Shown here one piece after another: positions 1-5,901 of a stretch of 5,901 bases of DNA; position 1 is the stretch's first letter; each line of letters begins with the position of its first letter. The notes under the pieces were generated by a model. The model was not told where the DNA came from, made no database searches, and saw only the letters and a list, made by a program, of their open reading frames with translations. Both the position numbers and the translations under genes were made by a program. This DNA comes from an uncultured Methanomethylovorans sp. (GTDB lineage Archaea; Halobacteriota; Methanosarcinia; Methanosarcinales; Methanosarcinaceae), in the NCBI GenBank assembly GCA_937968035.1, contig CALBTS010000989.1, forward strand, positions 1 through 5,901. The letters are read 5' to 3'.

Positions 1-2
1 CA

Positions 3-299
3 CGTTCATTCTGTTATGTTTCAGACCTGATCGAAGGATTATACAGATTGATGATGTCAGATTATGTGGAGCCTGTGAATCTGGGTAATCCGGGTGAAAT
101 GAGTGTGCTGGAATTCGCTGAAATGATTATTAGGATCATTGGTAGTGATTCCAGGATAGTCTTTAAGGATTTGCCTGTGGACGATCCTAAAGTTCGAAGA
201 CCAGATATTGGCAAAGCAAAAGAAATTTTAGGATGGGAGCCAGTTGTAGATCTGCGTGAAGGACTTGAACATACGATTAAAAGTTTCAGTGGAAAGTAA
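3..299 (+). CDS. UDP-glucuronate decarboxylase-like NAD-dependent SDR epimerase, C-terminal part (5' end outside window)
   Basis: The frame is open from the left edge, so the gene starts outside the window and only its last 98 residues are seen. They begin [17 protein letters not shown], the typical C-terminal block of extended short-chain dehydrogenases acting on nucleotide sugars. Then come [30 protein letters not shown] and [21 protein letters not shown]. The [10 protein letters not shown] block followed by LGWEP is what I know from UDP-glucuronate decarboxylases (UXS, UDP-GlcA to UDP-xylose plus CO2) and close UDP-sugar epimerases. The catalytic Tyr-x3-Lys and the NAD-binding GxxGxxG would lie upstream, so the exact reaction cannot be confirmed. 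The ATG at 48 is internal, because conserved family sequence continues upstream of it. The protein is cytoplasmic and would supply an activated sugar to the downstream glycosyltransferases. Its stop is 13 nt before the next start, in one operon. Family membership is firm; UXS specificity is likely. Confidence 0.87.
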   Translation, partial: RSFCYVSDLIEGLYRLMMSDYVEPVNLGNPGEMSVLEFAEMIIRIIGSDSRIVFKDLPVDDPKVRRPDIGKAKEILGWEPVVDLREGLEHTIKSFSGK

Positions 300-309
300 G
301 GAAGGTGAT
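300..309 (+). promoter_or_regulatory. Shine-Dalgarno site of the GT2 gene
   Basis: GGAAGGTGAT matches the consensus AGGAGGTGAT, the complement of the 16S rRNA 3' end, at 8 of 10 positions. Seven of the matches are contiguous (AGGTGAT, 303-309). The AGG core ends 7 nt before the ATG at 313. This site decides the start of the GT2 gene: the in-frame ATG at 256 lies inside the upstream gene and would add 19 residues before the conserved N-terminus. Confidence 0.8.
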
Positions 310-312
310 TTG

Positions 313-1206
313 ATGAAGACATCTTTAATTCTTCCGGCATGGAATGAGGAAGAAGCGTTACCTTTAGTTATTAAAGAATATATTGACAAAGTCGATGAGA
401 TTATTGTTGTAGATGATGGCTCTTCAGATGATACTTATAATGTTGCTAAAAACTGCGGCGTTGTTGTTTACAAGCACGAGGTAAACAAAGGAAAAGTATC
501 AGCATTGCGCACGGGTGTGGCACATGCCACTGGGGATATAATTATTTTTTCAGATGCTGATTGTACTTATCCGGCAGAATATGTACCTTTATTTGTCAAT
601 GAGATCGAAAAAGGCGCAGATCTTGTACTGGGCTCCCGGTTTATGAATGGAATTAATAATATGCCTTTTCTGAATATGATCGGAAATAGGTTATTTTCGC
701 TTCTGGCAGCATATATCAGTTGTATTAATATCACTGATGGTCAGACTGGTTACAGGGCTTTTAAAAAGGAATATTTTGAGAAATTAGATGTGCGTGCTGT
801 GAGTCTGGAATATGAAACTAAAATGACGGTCAGAGCCGCAAAACTTGGTTATAGGATAGTGGAAATCCCTATCAAGTATCGCAGCAGGATTGGTACCTCT
901 AAACTCCGACCAATAAGAGACGGCGCTAAAATGTTTAGAGGTTTAATGTCGATCGCTTATCGTGAAACATCCCTGATAGCAAAGACAATTATGCTTCCGA
1001 GCATATTTTTTATTATTTTAGGTGTTTTTTTTGGAGTAACTTCATTATATGAAAAAATAATGTTTGGTATTCTGGAACATGCGTATTACCCTTTACTCAC
1101 GTTATTGTTTATTTTTATTGCAATACAATTGATCTCCATTGGGCTTATCATGGATTACCTTACTAAGAAATTAGATCGCATAGAAGAAAAACTGTGGAAA
1201 AATTAA
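313..1206 (+). CDS. GT2 family glycosyltransferase, polyprenyl (dolichyl)-phosphate sugar synthase-like, with two C-terminal membrane helices
   Basis: This 297-residue protein has a GT-A fold with the GT2 motifs in order. They are LPAWNEEEAL (7-16), EIIVVDDGSSDDT (29-41, with the nucleotide-binding aspartates), NKGKVSALRTG (58-68), SDADCTYP (80-87, the DxD metal site at 81-83), GSRF (107-110), TDGQTGYRAF (141-150) and the late block EIPIKYRSRIGTSKL (184-198). This pattern is that of the DPM1/AglD-like branch, which moves a sugar from UDP or GDP onto polyprenyl phosphate at the cytoplasmic face. Two hydrophobic helices follow, about 223-243 and 259-283, and then a short charged tail. ATG 313 is chosen because it has a strong ribosome binding site and begins right at the conserved MKTSLILPAWNEE; the ATG at 256 overlaps the previous gene. 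It stands 1 nt before the flippase-like gene, which suggests a functional pair. The donor sugar and lipid acceptor are not readable from sequence. A processive or protein-directed role is less likely. Confidence 0.9.
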   Translation: MKTSLILPAWNEEEALPLVIKEYIDKVDEIIVVDDGSSDDTYNVAKNCGVVVYKHEVNKGKVSALRTGVAHATGDIIIFSDADCTYPAEYVPLFVNEIEKGADLVLGSRFMNGINNMPFLNMIGNRLFSLLAAYISCINITDGQTGYRAFKKEYFEKLDVRAVSLEYETKMTVRAAKLGYRIVEIPIKYRSRIGTSKLRPIRDGAKMFRGLMSIAYRETSLIAKTIMLPSIFFIILGVFFGVTSLYEKIMFGILEHAYYPLLTLLFIFIAIQLISIGLIMDYLTKKLDRIEEKLWKN

Positions 1207-1207
1207 C

Positions 1208-2203
1208 ATGTCATCCACAAAACAATATGTCAAACATATTATCTCATTCTTATTTGGACTGTGTATCTTAGGGGTTATGATTCACTATGGAGATGTTGAT
1301 CACTTTTTACTCTTGATATCTACGATGTCCAAAAAAATATTTGTATTCGCTATATTCATTTACTCTATTTCATGGGTTTTGAGGGTTTTTAGGTTACAAT
1401 ATATAACTGCTCACTTCAAAGCAAACATTAAGTTAAAAGATCTATTTTTATTACATATTTCAAGTTATGCACTCAATGTACTACTTCCAGCTAAAATAGG
1501 GGATATAGCTAATGTTCTCTATTTGAAATTATATGGTATGAAAATTGAGGAATCTCTCTCTTCAATTGTGTTCACCAGGATACTGGATCTAATTGCTGCA
1601 GGAGTGTTTGCAATGTCCTTCATATTTATTGGGTTCAAAGTACCGATCATCAATAAATATGCATCATTGTTGATAGGGGGTTGCTTAATTCTTTTCATGG
1701 GACTGATCTCTTTCAAGAAAATGTCCTTGTTTTCCCGTATATTAAACATTATTGAAAATAAGATCGCACTTAAATTTACAAAAAGTTTCATCGCAATTGG
1801 AAAAGGAATGCACGTTGGTCTAATTAATTTGTTTTCCAGCCCTCTGTTGTTAGGTAAGTCTGTTCTATTATCGTTACTTATCTGGTTTTTCGAAATATTC
1901 ACTCTTTATTTCATAGCTTTAAGCATGAATATTTCTGTGCCGATATTATTTATGATATTTGGAGTTGCACTTGCCAATATCGCCAAGATAGTTCCCGCTA
2001 CTCCTGGTGGAATTGGTCTTTACGAAGGAATTATAGTTGCTGTGTTTTCTGCAGCAAATGTTGGATATAATAATGCTTTGGCAATAGCTGTGTTAGAACA
2101 TCTGGCGAAAAACCTATATATCTTATTGATCGGAGTGCCTGCAACCTCAATGATAGGATTTGATACAACCAAGTTTTTAAAAAGTGATTTGAAGAATTTG
2201 TGA
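1208..2203 (+). CDS. Flippase-like multi-pass membrane protein, LPG-synthase-TM / AglD C-terminal family (UPF0104)
   Basis: This 331-residue, very hydrophobic protein has about eight or nine membrane helices. The clearest are near 10-26, 42-60, 121-144, 149-167, 218-238, 243-262 and 300-316. Family motifs are visible: SWVLRVFR (55-62), NVLLPAKIGD (90-99), VFTRILDLIA (121-130), and VPATPGGIGLYEGIIV (262-277), the PxPGGIGxxE signature. These place it in the family covering the transmembrane half of MprF (lysylphosphatidylglycerol synthase) and the C-terminal half of archaeal AglD. It lacks the soluble aminoacyl-transferase domain of MprF, so a lipid-translocation or lipid-sugar handling role fits better than lipid aminoacylation. 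The ATG at 1208 starts 1 nt after the stop of the GT2 gene with only a weak A/G-rich leader, so translation is probably coupled. It overlaps the next gene by 1 nt at TGATG. The biochemical function of stand-alone members is largely inferred; family assignment is solid. Confidence 0.87.
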   Translation: MSSTKQYVKHIISFLFGLCILGVMIHYGDVDHFLLLISTMSKKIFVFAIFIYSISWVLRVFRLQYITAHFKANIKLKDLFLLHISSYALNVLLPAKIGDIANVLYLKLYGMKIEESLSSIVFTRILDLIAAGVFAMSFIFIGFKVPIINKYASLLIGGCLILFMGLISFKKMSLFSRILNIIENKIALKFTKSFIAIGKGMHVGLINLFSSPLLLGKSVLLSLLIWFFEIFTLYFIALSMNISVPILFMIFGVALANIAKIVPATPGGIGLYEGIIVAVFSAANVGYNNALAIAVLEHLAKNLYILLIGVPATSMIGFDTTKFLKSDLKNL

Positions 2204-4704
2204 TGGATATGTGGATGGATCAAAAAAAAGTCAGATTATATGCGATCATAATAATGTTGTACACAGTTATTACATTGATCGTAACGTATCCTTTCATTTT
2301 AAATATCGAGAATAATTTAGTTCTTGGTGATCCAGCACTTAATGCATGGATACTTGCATGGGATGTCCATAGTATTTTAACAGATCCTATGCATCTGTTT
2401 GATGCCAATGCATTTTATCCATTTGTTGACAATAGCCTGGCTTTCAGTGAGCATCTGTTTGCAAACATTTTCATTGCACTACCAATAATTGTAGCAACAG
2501 CCAATCCTGTTCTGTCTTATAATGTTATTTTTATTTTATCATTTATTCTTTCGGGATTTGGAATGTTCTTACTGGCAGATCACTATTTGAATGATAAATA
2601 TTCAGCATTTTTGGCAGGGATTATTTTTGCTTTCTGTACTTACAGGTTTGCTCATCTTGGACATCTACAATTGCTCACTGCACAATGGATGCCATTTTCG
2701 TTATTGTACTTGGATAAGTTCTTGCATAAAACAACATATACTAATTTATTTTTATTACTCATATTTTTTGTATTGCAAGTTTTATCATCGTGGTATTATG
2801 CATTTTACATCGCAATTGCATTGGGTCTATATTTTATTTATTTGTCAATATTTGATCTGTCCATCAGAAATAAAGTCTTGCATGACTTCGATTTTCATTT
2901 AAAATCTGTGATTTTTGCAATACTTTGCATGATTATTATTTTACCTTTTACTTTGCCTTATATTCAAGTACAACATGAATATGGATTTACTCGATCTATA
3001 GTTGAGCTCGATGTTAACTCTGCTGACGTCATGGACTATTTCCTTACCTCACCACATAACGTATTATATGGGAAATTATCACAGCCTTACCAGGAAAGTC
3101 GAAACTGGGGGGAACATTCTCTTTTTCCAGGGTTTTTAGTTGTTATATTATCGCTAATCGGTTTATCCCGGCTGTCTAAAAGGAGTTCATCGGGACCATC
3201 AGGTATTAAATTTTATACTGGTGGAAGAATACAGAATTTTTATGTTGTCCTCGCTCTCTGTGCTTTTGTCTTATCACTTGGTTCTAAACTTCATTTTTTC
3301 GGTAATATCATTGATCTACATTTGCCTTACTACTATTTGTATAAGTATTTGCCAGGTTTTGATTCAATGCGGGTCCCTTCAAGGCTAAATATCGTTGTTA
3401 TGCTCTCACTTTCTATTTTGGCAGGATATGGTTTGCATAAATTACTAAATAATAAAAGCAGTAGTTTGAAGATCCTCATAACATTGTTGTTTTCAATAGT
3501 GATTATTTTTGAATCCTATGTCCCATTTGTTGTTGCTATTACTCCAGCAGGTGATGAGATACCAGATATTTATAAATGGTTATCTAATGAATCAGGTGAC
3601 TTTGCGATTGTAGAACTACCAATTGGTAATATAAGTGCTAATAGTTTAGATTATGATACAAAATATATGTATTATTCGACATATCACTGGAAAAAACTAG
3701 TGAATGGATATAGTGGTTTTTTTCCACCTAAGTATTTCGAGTTTTCAGAAAAATTACAGATATTTCCTTCAAATGAATCGATTAATATCCTAAAAAGCTT
3801 GAAGGTTAAATATATAATCATTCATTCAGGAAATCTCGAGCAGCATCGATGGAATGATATGAAAAATGAAATTGATAACAACTATAAAGATTTAACATTA
3901 ACAAAGGTTTTTGATCAGGATTATGTTTATGAAGTTAATTTCAATAGATCAGGGCCTGCTCCAATTAATATTGATCTTGTGGCTGTTTCAATGCCAAGGA
4001 TAGTTCAAAAAGAAGAAACTTACCGTAGTTCAGCTATATTCTTCAATTATGGCAGTGTCGACTATATAACTAAGCCCTATGAAAATATTGAAGTATCAAT
4101 ACAATTTACTTCCAATAATAGTACTTGTGATTTACATACATTAAATAGTATGCTTCCATTAATACTTGCATCTCAATCCTCTACATATGTTAATTTTAAT
4201 GTAGAAACACCAAAAACAATCGGAAAGTATGACCTATTCATTACTATCACTGATGACTCACAAAATCTAACTAGATATTTTAAGCATTCTATCCATGTAG
4301 TTGATCATTTGGATGACAGTTTCTCTTCAAATTCTGTACATGCAGAATATTTAGATTATAATATTCCTTCAACGGTTCCAGCCGGGAGTAAATTTAGAGT
4401 ATATGTTAATGCTTTGAACGATGGGCATTCTTTATGGAGATCCAAAGTTTCAACTCCTGAGCCAATAGGTACAGTTTATTTAGGTAGCATGTGGTTACAG
4501 GATGGCAATGAACTGTGGATAAGTGAACGATCTATTTTACCATCTGATGTTTCACCTGGACAAAATACAACGGTTGAAATGGAAATAACCGCACCGCCAT
4601 ACCCAGGTGACTATGTACTTGAACTTGATCTTGTGAATGAAGGGGTCACCTGGTTTGGACCGCAAAGTGTAAAGACAGTACGGCAGAATATTACAATTAC
4701 TTGA
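2203..4704 (+). CDS. Large polytopic GT-C-like glycosyltransferase candidate with extracytoplasmic beta-sandwich C-terminus
   Basis: The protein has 833 residues in two halves. Residues 1-441 hold about 11-12 membrane helices, with the first at 11-31 and the last at 422-441. The first outside loop carries LGDPALNAWILAWDVH (41-56) and FYPFVDNSLAFSEHLF (71-86), an acidic loop like that of GT-C enzymes, which use polyprenyl-phosphate sugars. RFAHLGHLQLLTAQWMP (148-164) and GFDSMRVPSRL (385-395) look like further conserved blocks. Residues 442-580 form a soluble region with IVELPIG (469-475), STYHWKKLVNGYSGFFPP (492-509) and LKVKYIIIHSG (533-543), as in YfhO-like and other GT-C-like membrane proteins. 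Residues about 585-833 are strand-rich, ending PPYPGDYVLELDLVNEGVTWF (798-818), a beta-sandwich signature. Start choice: ATG 2203 overlaps the upstream stop by 1 nt; GTG 2200, ATG 2209 and ATG 2215 are alternatives. It is the last gene of the operon. Transferase activity is inferred and no substrate is assignable. Confidence 0.8.
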   Translation: MDMWMDQKKVRLYAIIIMLYTVITLIVTYPFILNIENNLVLGDPALNAWILAWDVHSILTDPMHLFDANAFYPFVDNSLAFSEHLFANIFIALPIIVATANPVLSYNVIFILSFILSGFGMFLLADHYLNDKYSAFLAGIIFAFCTYRFAHLGHLQLLTAQWMPFSLLYLDKFLHKTTYTNLFLLLIFFVLQVLSSWYYAFYIAIALGLYFIYLSIFDLSIRNKVLHDFDFHLKSVIFAILCMIIILPFTLPYIQVQHEYGFTRSIVELDVNSADVMDYFLTSPHNVLYGKLSQPYQESRNWGEHSLFPGFLVVILSLIGLSRLSKRSSSGPSGIKFYTGGRIQNFYVVLALCAFVLSLGSKLHFFGNIIDLHLPYYYLYKYLPGFDSMRVPSRLNIVVMLSLSILAGYGLHKLLNNKSSSLKILITLLFSIVIIFESYVPFVVAITPAGDEIPDIYKWLSNESGDFAIVELPIGNISANSLDYDTKYMYYSTYHWKKLVNGYSGFFPPKYFEFSEKLQIFPSNESINILKSLKVKYIIIHSGNLEQHRWNDMKNEIDNNYKDLTLTKVFDQDYVYEVNFNRSGPAPINIDLVAVSMPRIVQKEETYRSSAIFFNYGSVDYITKPYENIEVSIQFTSNNSTCDLHTLNSMLPLILASQSSTYVNFNVETPKTIGKYDLFITITDDSQNLTRYFKHSIHVVDHLDDSFSSNSVHAEYLDYNIPSTVPAGSKFRVYVNALNDGHSLWRSKVSTPEPIGTVYLGSMWLQDGNELWISERSILPSDVSPGQNTTVEMEITAPPYPGDYVLELDLVNEGVTWFGPQSVKTVRQNITIT

Positions 4705-4739
4705 TCTGAGATACTATCAGATCTATCTTTATCCTTTTT
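4703..4739 (+). terminator. Hairpin plus T-tract terminator at the end of the four-gene operon
   Basis: GATCTGA (4703-4709) and TCAGATC (4717-4723) form a perfect 7-bp stem with a 7-nt loop. The tract TATCTTTATCCTTTTT follows (4724-4739 region, running into the end of the opposing gene). The stem begins inside the TGA stop of the GT-C-like gene, and the T-rich run lies on its 3' side in the + direction, so it suits termination of the + strand operon. Read from the - strand, the hairpin is followed by AAGTAATTG, which has no T-run, so it is a poor terminator for the convergent gene. In archaea the T-rich stretch alone may be enough. Confidence 0.65.
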
Positions 4740-5901
4740 ACTTAGTCACTCTTTCGATCAGATCCAGGTACTTCTTCTCAATGTTTTCCCAGCTATAATT
4801 CTCATCTACAAATTTCCTTCCCCTATTGCCAAGCTGATCTCTCAGGTGTTCATCAGCAAGCAATAGATCAAGACATTCTCTAAACTCTTCGTAATTCTCA
4901 TACCACAGGCCGGCATTACTTCGGATACACTGTCCTTTGAGCACTTCACACTGGCCATTGACCAGAACAGGTTTTTTACAATGCCATGCTTCCAGCAGTA
5001 CCATGGATAAGCTCTCGTATTTAGATGGCATTATAAGTATTTTGGAAGCTTTAATGGCATTATATTTATCCTGGTCATTTACAAACCCTAAACATGCAAT
5101 GTCTGGATGCGTAGGTATTTTCATCACTGGATTTCCTAACAGAACAAGTTTAAGTTCAGATCCGGTTTCATTTTTAAACTTTAAAAAGTACTCGAATAAC
5201 TGCTTGCAACCTTTCGATTCATCAATTCTTCCGACATAGATTAAAAAGTTATCAAAATTATATTTCTCTATAAAGTCATTTTCATTGATATCCTTTGGTA
5301 TATCAATGCCAATACCCACAATATCAGAAAGTATGCCTTCATTTTTGAATTTTGAGTTTAGAAAACTTTTTTCCTCTTCAGTATTGTAAATTATGGCCTG
5401 TGGAATATTAAATAGTGACTTGAATATCGATAGATATATTGGCGGCTCATCATGAGCAGTTGGTACTAATATTGCTTTATCTTTCACAAGAGGTAAACCA
5501 AAAAAAGTAGTGCAATACAAGTATGTAAAAAAGATAAAATAATCATAGTCTTTTTTACTTTTTTCTATATGATCAAATAATTGAGTTGAATATGGCCCCT
5601 GCAGTTTCATCCATTCAATTTCATCAGCTTCACTGTGTTTTCTCCCAAAGATATTTGAAGAGAATTTGTTGAACTTAGAAACGTCCCTTGGAAAATCTAC
5701 CGGAAACCTTCGGATCTTCAATCCGTTCAGTTCCTCCACTCCTGCAACATATTCGTTTTTCCAGGTCATATAATCTATTGCACATGTGGTGAGGACCTCC
5801 ACATCAAAATATTTAGCCATACGTTCTGCAATCAATCTGCAATGAAATTCAGCTCCTCCATTCACGTCTAAACCATAGCGTTGAACAACAAATGCTATTT
5901 T
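4738..5901 (-). CDS. GT4 family (GT-B fold) glycosyltransferase, N-terminal codon just outside window
   Basis: The frame is open to the right edge and encodes 387 visible residues. It begins KIAFVVQRYGLDVNGGAEFH, the classic first strand and glycine-rich loop (NGGAE) of GT4 enzymes, so only the start codon, and perhaps nothing more, is missing. The GTG at 5865 falls inside this conserved loop and is not the start. The N-terminal Rossmann half binds the acceptor; PTAHDEPP (147-154) and IIYNTEEEK (170-178) lie near its end. The C-terminal half has IYVGRIDESKG (221-231), the donor-binding Arg/Lys region, and KYESLSMVLLEAW (294-306), whose E-x7-E pair contacts the nucleotide sugar in this retaining family. 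It then ends NYSWENIEKKYLDLIERV. No membrane helix or signal peptide is seen, so it acts in the cytoplasm or at the inner membrane face. It converges on the + strand operon with 33 nt between stops, so it belongs to another transcription unit. The sugar and linkage are not predictable. Confidence 0.92.
   Translation of the reverse strand, partial: KIAFVVQRYGLDVNGGAEFHCRLIAERMAKYFDVEVLTTCAIDYMTWKNEYVAGVEELNGLKIRRFPVDFPRDVSKFNKFSSNIFGRKHSEADEIEWMKLQGPYSTQLFDHIEKSKKDYDYFIFFTYLYCTTFFGLPLVKDKAILVPTAHDEPPIYLSIFKSLFNIPQAIIYNTEEEKSFLNSKFKNEGILSDIVGIGIDIPKDINENDFIEKYNFDNFLIYVGRIDESKGCKQLFEYFLKFKNETGSELKLVLLGNPVMKIPTHPDIACLGFVNDQDKYNAIKASKILIMPSKYESLSMVLLEAWHCKKPVLVNGQCEVLKGQCIRSNAGLWYENYEEFRECLDLLLADEHLRDQLGNRGRKFVDENYSWENIEKKYLDLIERVTK

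Noticed and set aside
256..312. Upstream in-frame ATG at 256 extending the GT2 protein by 19 residues
   Set aside because: It lies within the coding sequence of the preceding gene, has no ribosome binding site suited to it, and the added residues precede the conserved MKTSLILPAWNEE start, which has a good AGGTGAT site.
62..340. Open frame on the - strand opposite the first gene
   Set aside because: It is antisense to a strongly conserved epimerase C-terminus and the operon junction; its translation is low-complexity and shows no recognisable domain.
1190..1215. Possible internal promoter (AT-rich stretch) before the flippase-like gene
   Set aside because: The whole region is AT-rich and coding; no convincing BRE/TATA or -10/-35 pair stands out, and the 1-nt gap argues for cotranscription.
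1519..1902. Open frame on the - strand within the flippase-like gene
   Set aside because: It is the mirror of a membrane-protein coding region with conserved motifs; no motif is recognisable and no start signal is evident.
1208..2203. Annotation as lysylphosphatidylglycerol synthase (MprF)
   Set aside because: Only the membrane domain is present; the soluble tRNA-dependent transferase domain is missing, and the neighbours point to glycosylation.
2591..2902. Open frame on the + strand, shifted relative to the GT-C-like gene
   Set aside because: It is embedded in the intact long frame; its Phe/Tyr/Cys/His-rich translation is typical of a shifted reading of AT-rich membrane-protein DNA. It gives no sign of a frameshift, since the main frame is continuous.
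4710..4718. Smaller palindrome GATACTATC inside the terminator loop
   Set aside because: It would need a 1-nt loop and competes with the better 7-bp GATCTGA/TCAGATC stem, so it is not a separate operator.
4937..5239. Open frame on the + strand opposite the GT4 gene
   Set aside because: It is antisense to the donor-binding domain with the E-x7-E motif; no homology is recognisable.

Overview
This window looks like part of a cell-surface glycan locus from an AT-rich prokaryote. My best guess is a mesophilic methanogenic archaeon of the Methanosarcina, Methanolobus or Methanococcoides kind. The guess rests on the general look of the proteins, the low GC, the AGGTGAT-type ribosome binding site, and the pairing of a dolichyl-phosphate-sugar-synthase-like glycosyltransferase with a flippase-like membrane protein of the AglD type. 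A bacterium cannot be excluded, because no single feature here is restricted to archaea.

Left and centre (3-4704, + strand): four genes run head to tail with almost no space between them. They are (1) the last 98 residues of a UDP-glucuronate decarboxylase-like SDR epimerase, cut by the left edge; (2) a GT2 glycosyltransferase with two C-terminal membrane helices, resembling polyprenyl-phosphate sugar synthases; (3) a multi-pass membrane protein of the lysylphosphatidylglycerol-synthase-TM / AglD C-terminal family (UPF0104, TIGR00374-like); and (4) a large polytopic protein with a GT-C-like membrane half and a long extracytoplasmic half ending in a beta-sandwich region. The gaps are 13 nt and 1 nt, and the last pair overlaps by 1 nt, so the genes are very probably cotranscribed and translationally coupled. 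The promoter lies left of the window.

Right (4738-5901, - strand): a GT4 family (GT-B fold) glycosyltransferase runs convergently toward the operon. Its reading frame is open to the right edge and its first codon or so lies just outside. The 33 nt between the two converging stop codons hold a 7-bp perfect hairpin followed by a T-rich tract, a good terminator for the + strand operon.

How the genes could work together (inference): the first gene makes an activated sugar (UDP-xylose if it is a true UXS). The GT2 protein charges a polyprenyl phosphate with a sugar on the cytoplasmic face. The flippase-like protein assists its movement across the membrane, and the GT-C-like protein uses the lipid-linked sugar outside to modify a surface glycan or glycoprotein. 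The GT4 enzyme would build another part of the glycan from nucleotide sugars in the cytoplasm. The arrangement resembles a Haloferax AglD whose two halves have become separate genes, with a candidate extracytoplasmic transferase added. No RNA gene, CRISPR array, insertion sequence or internal promoter was found.
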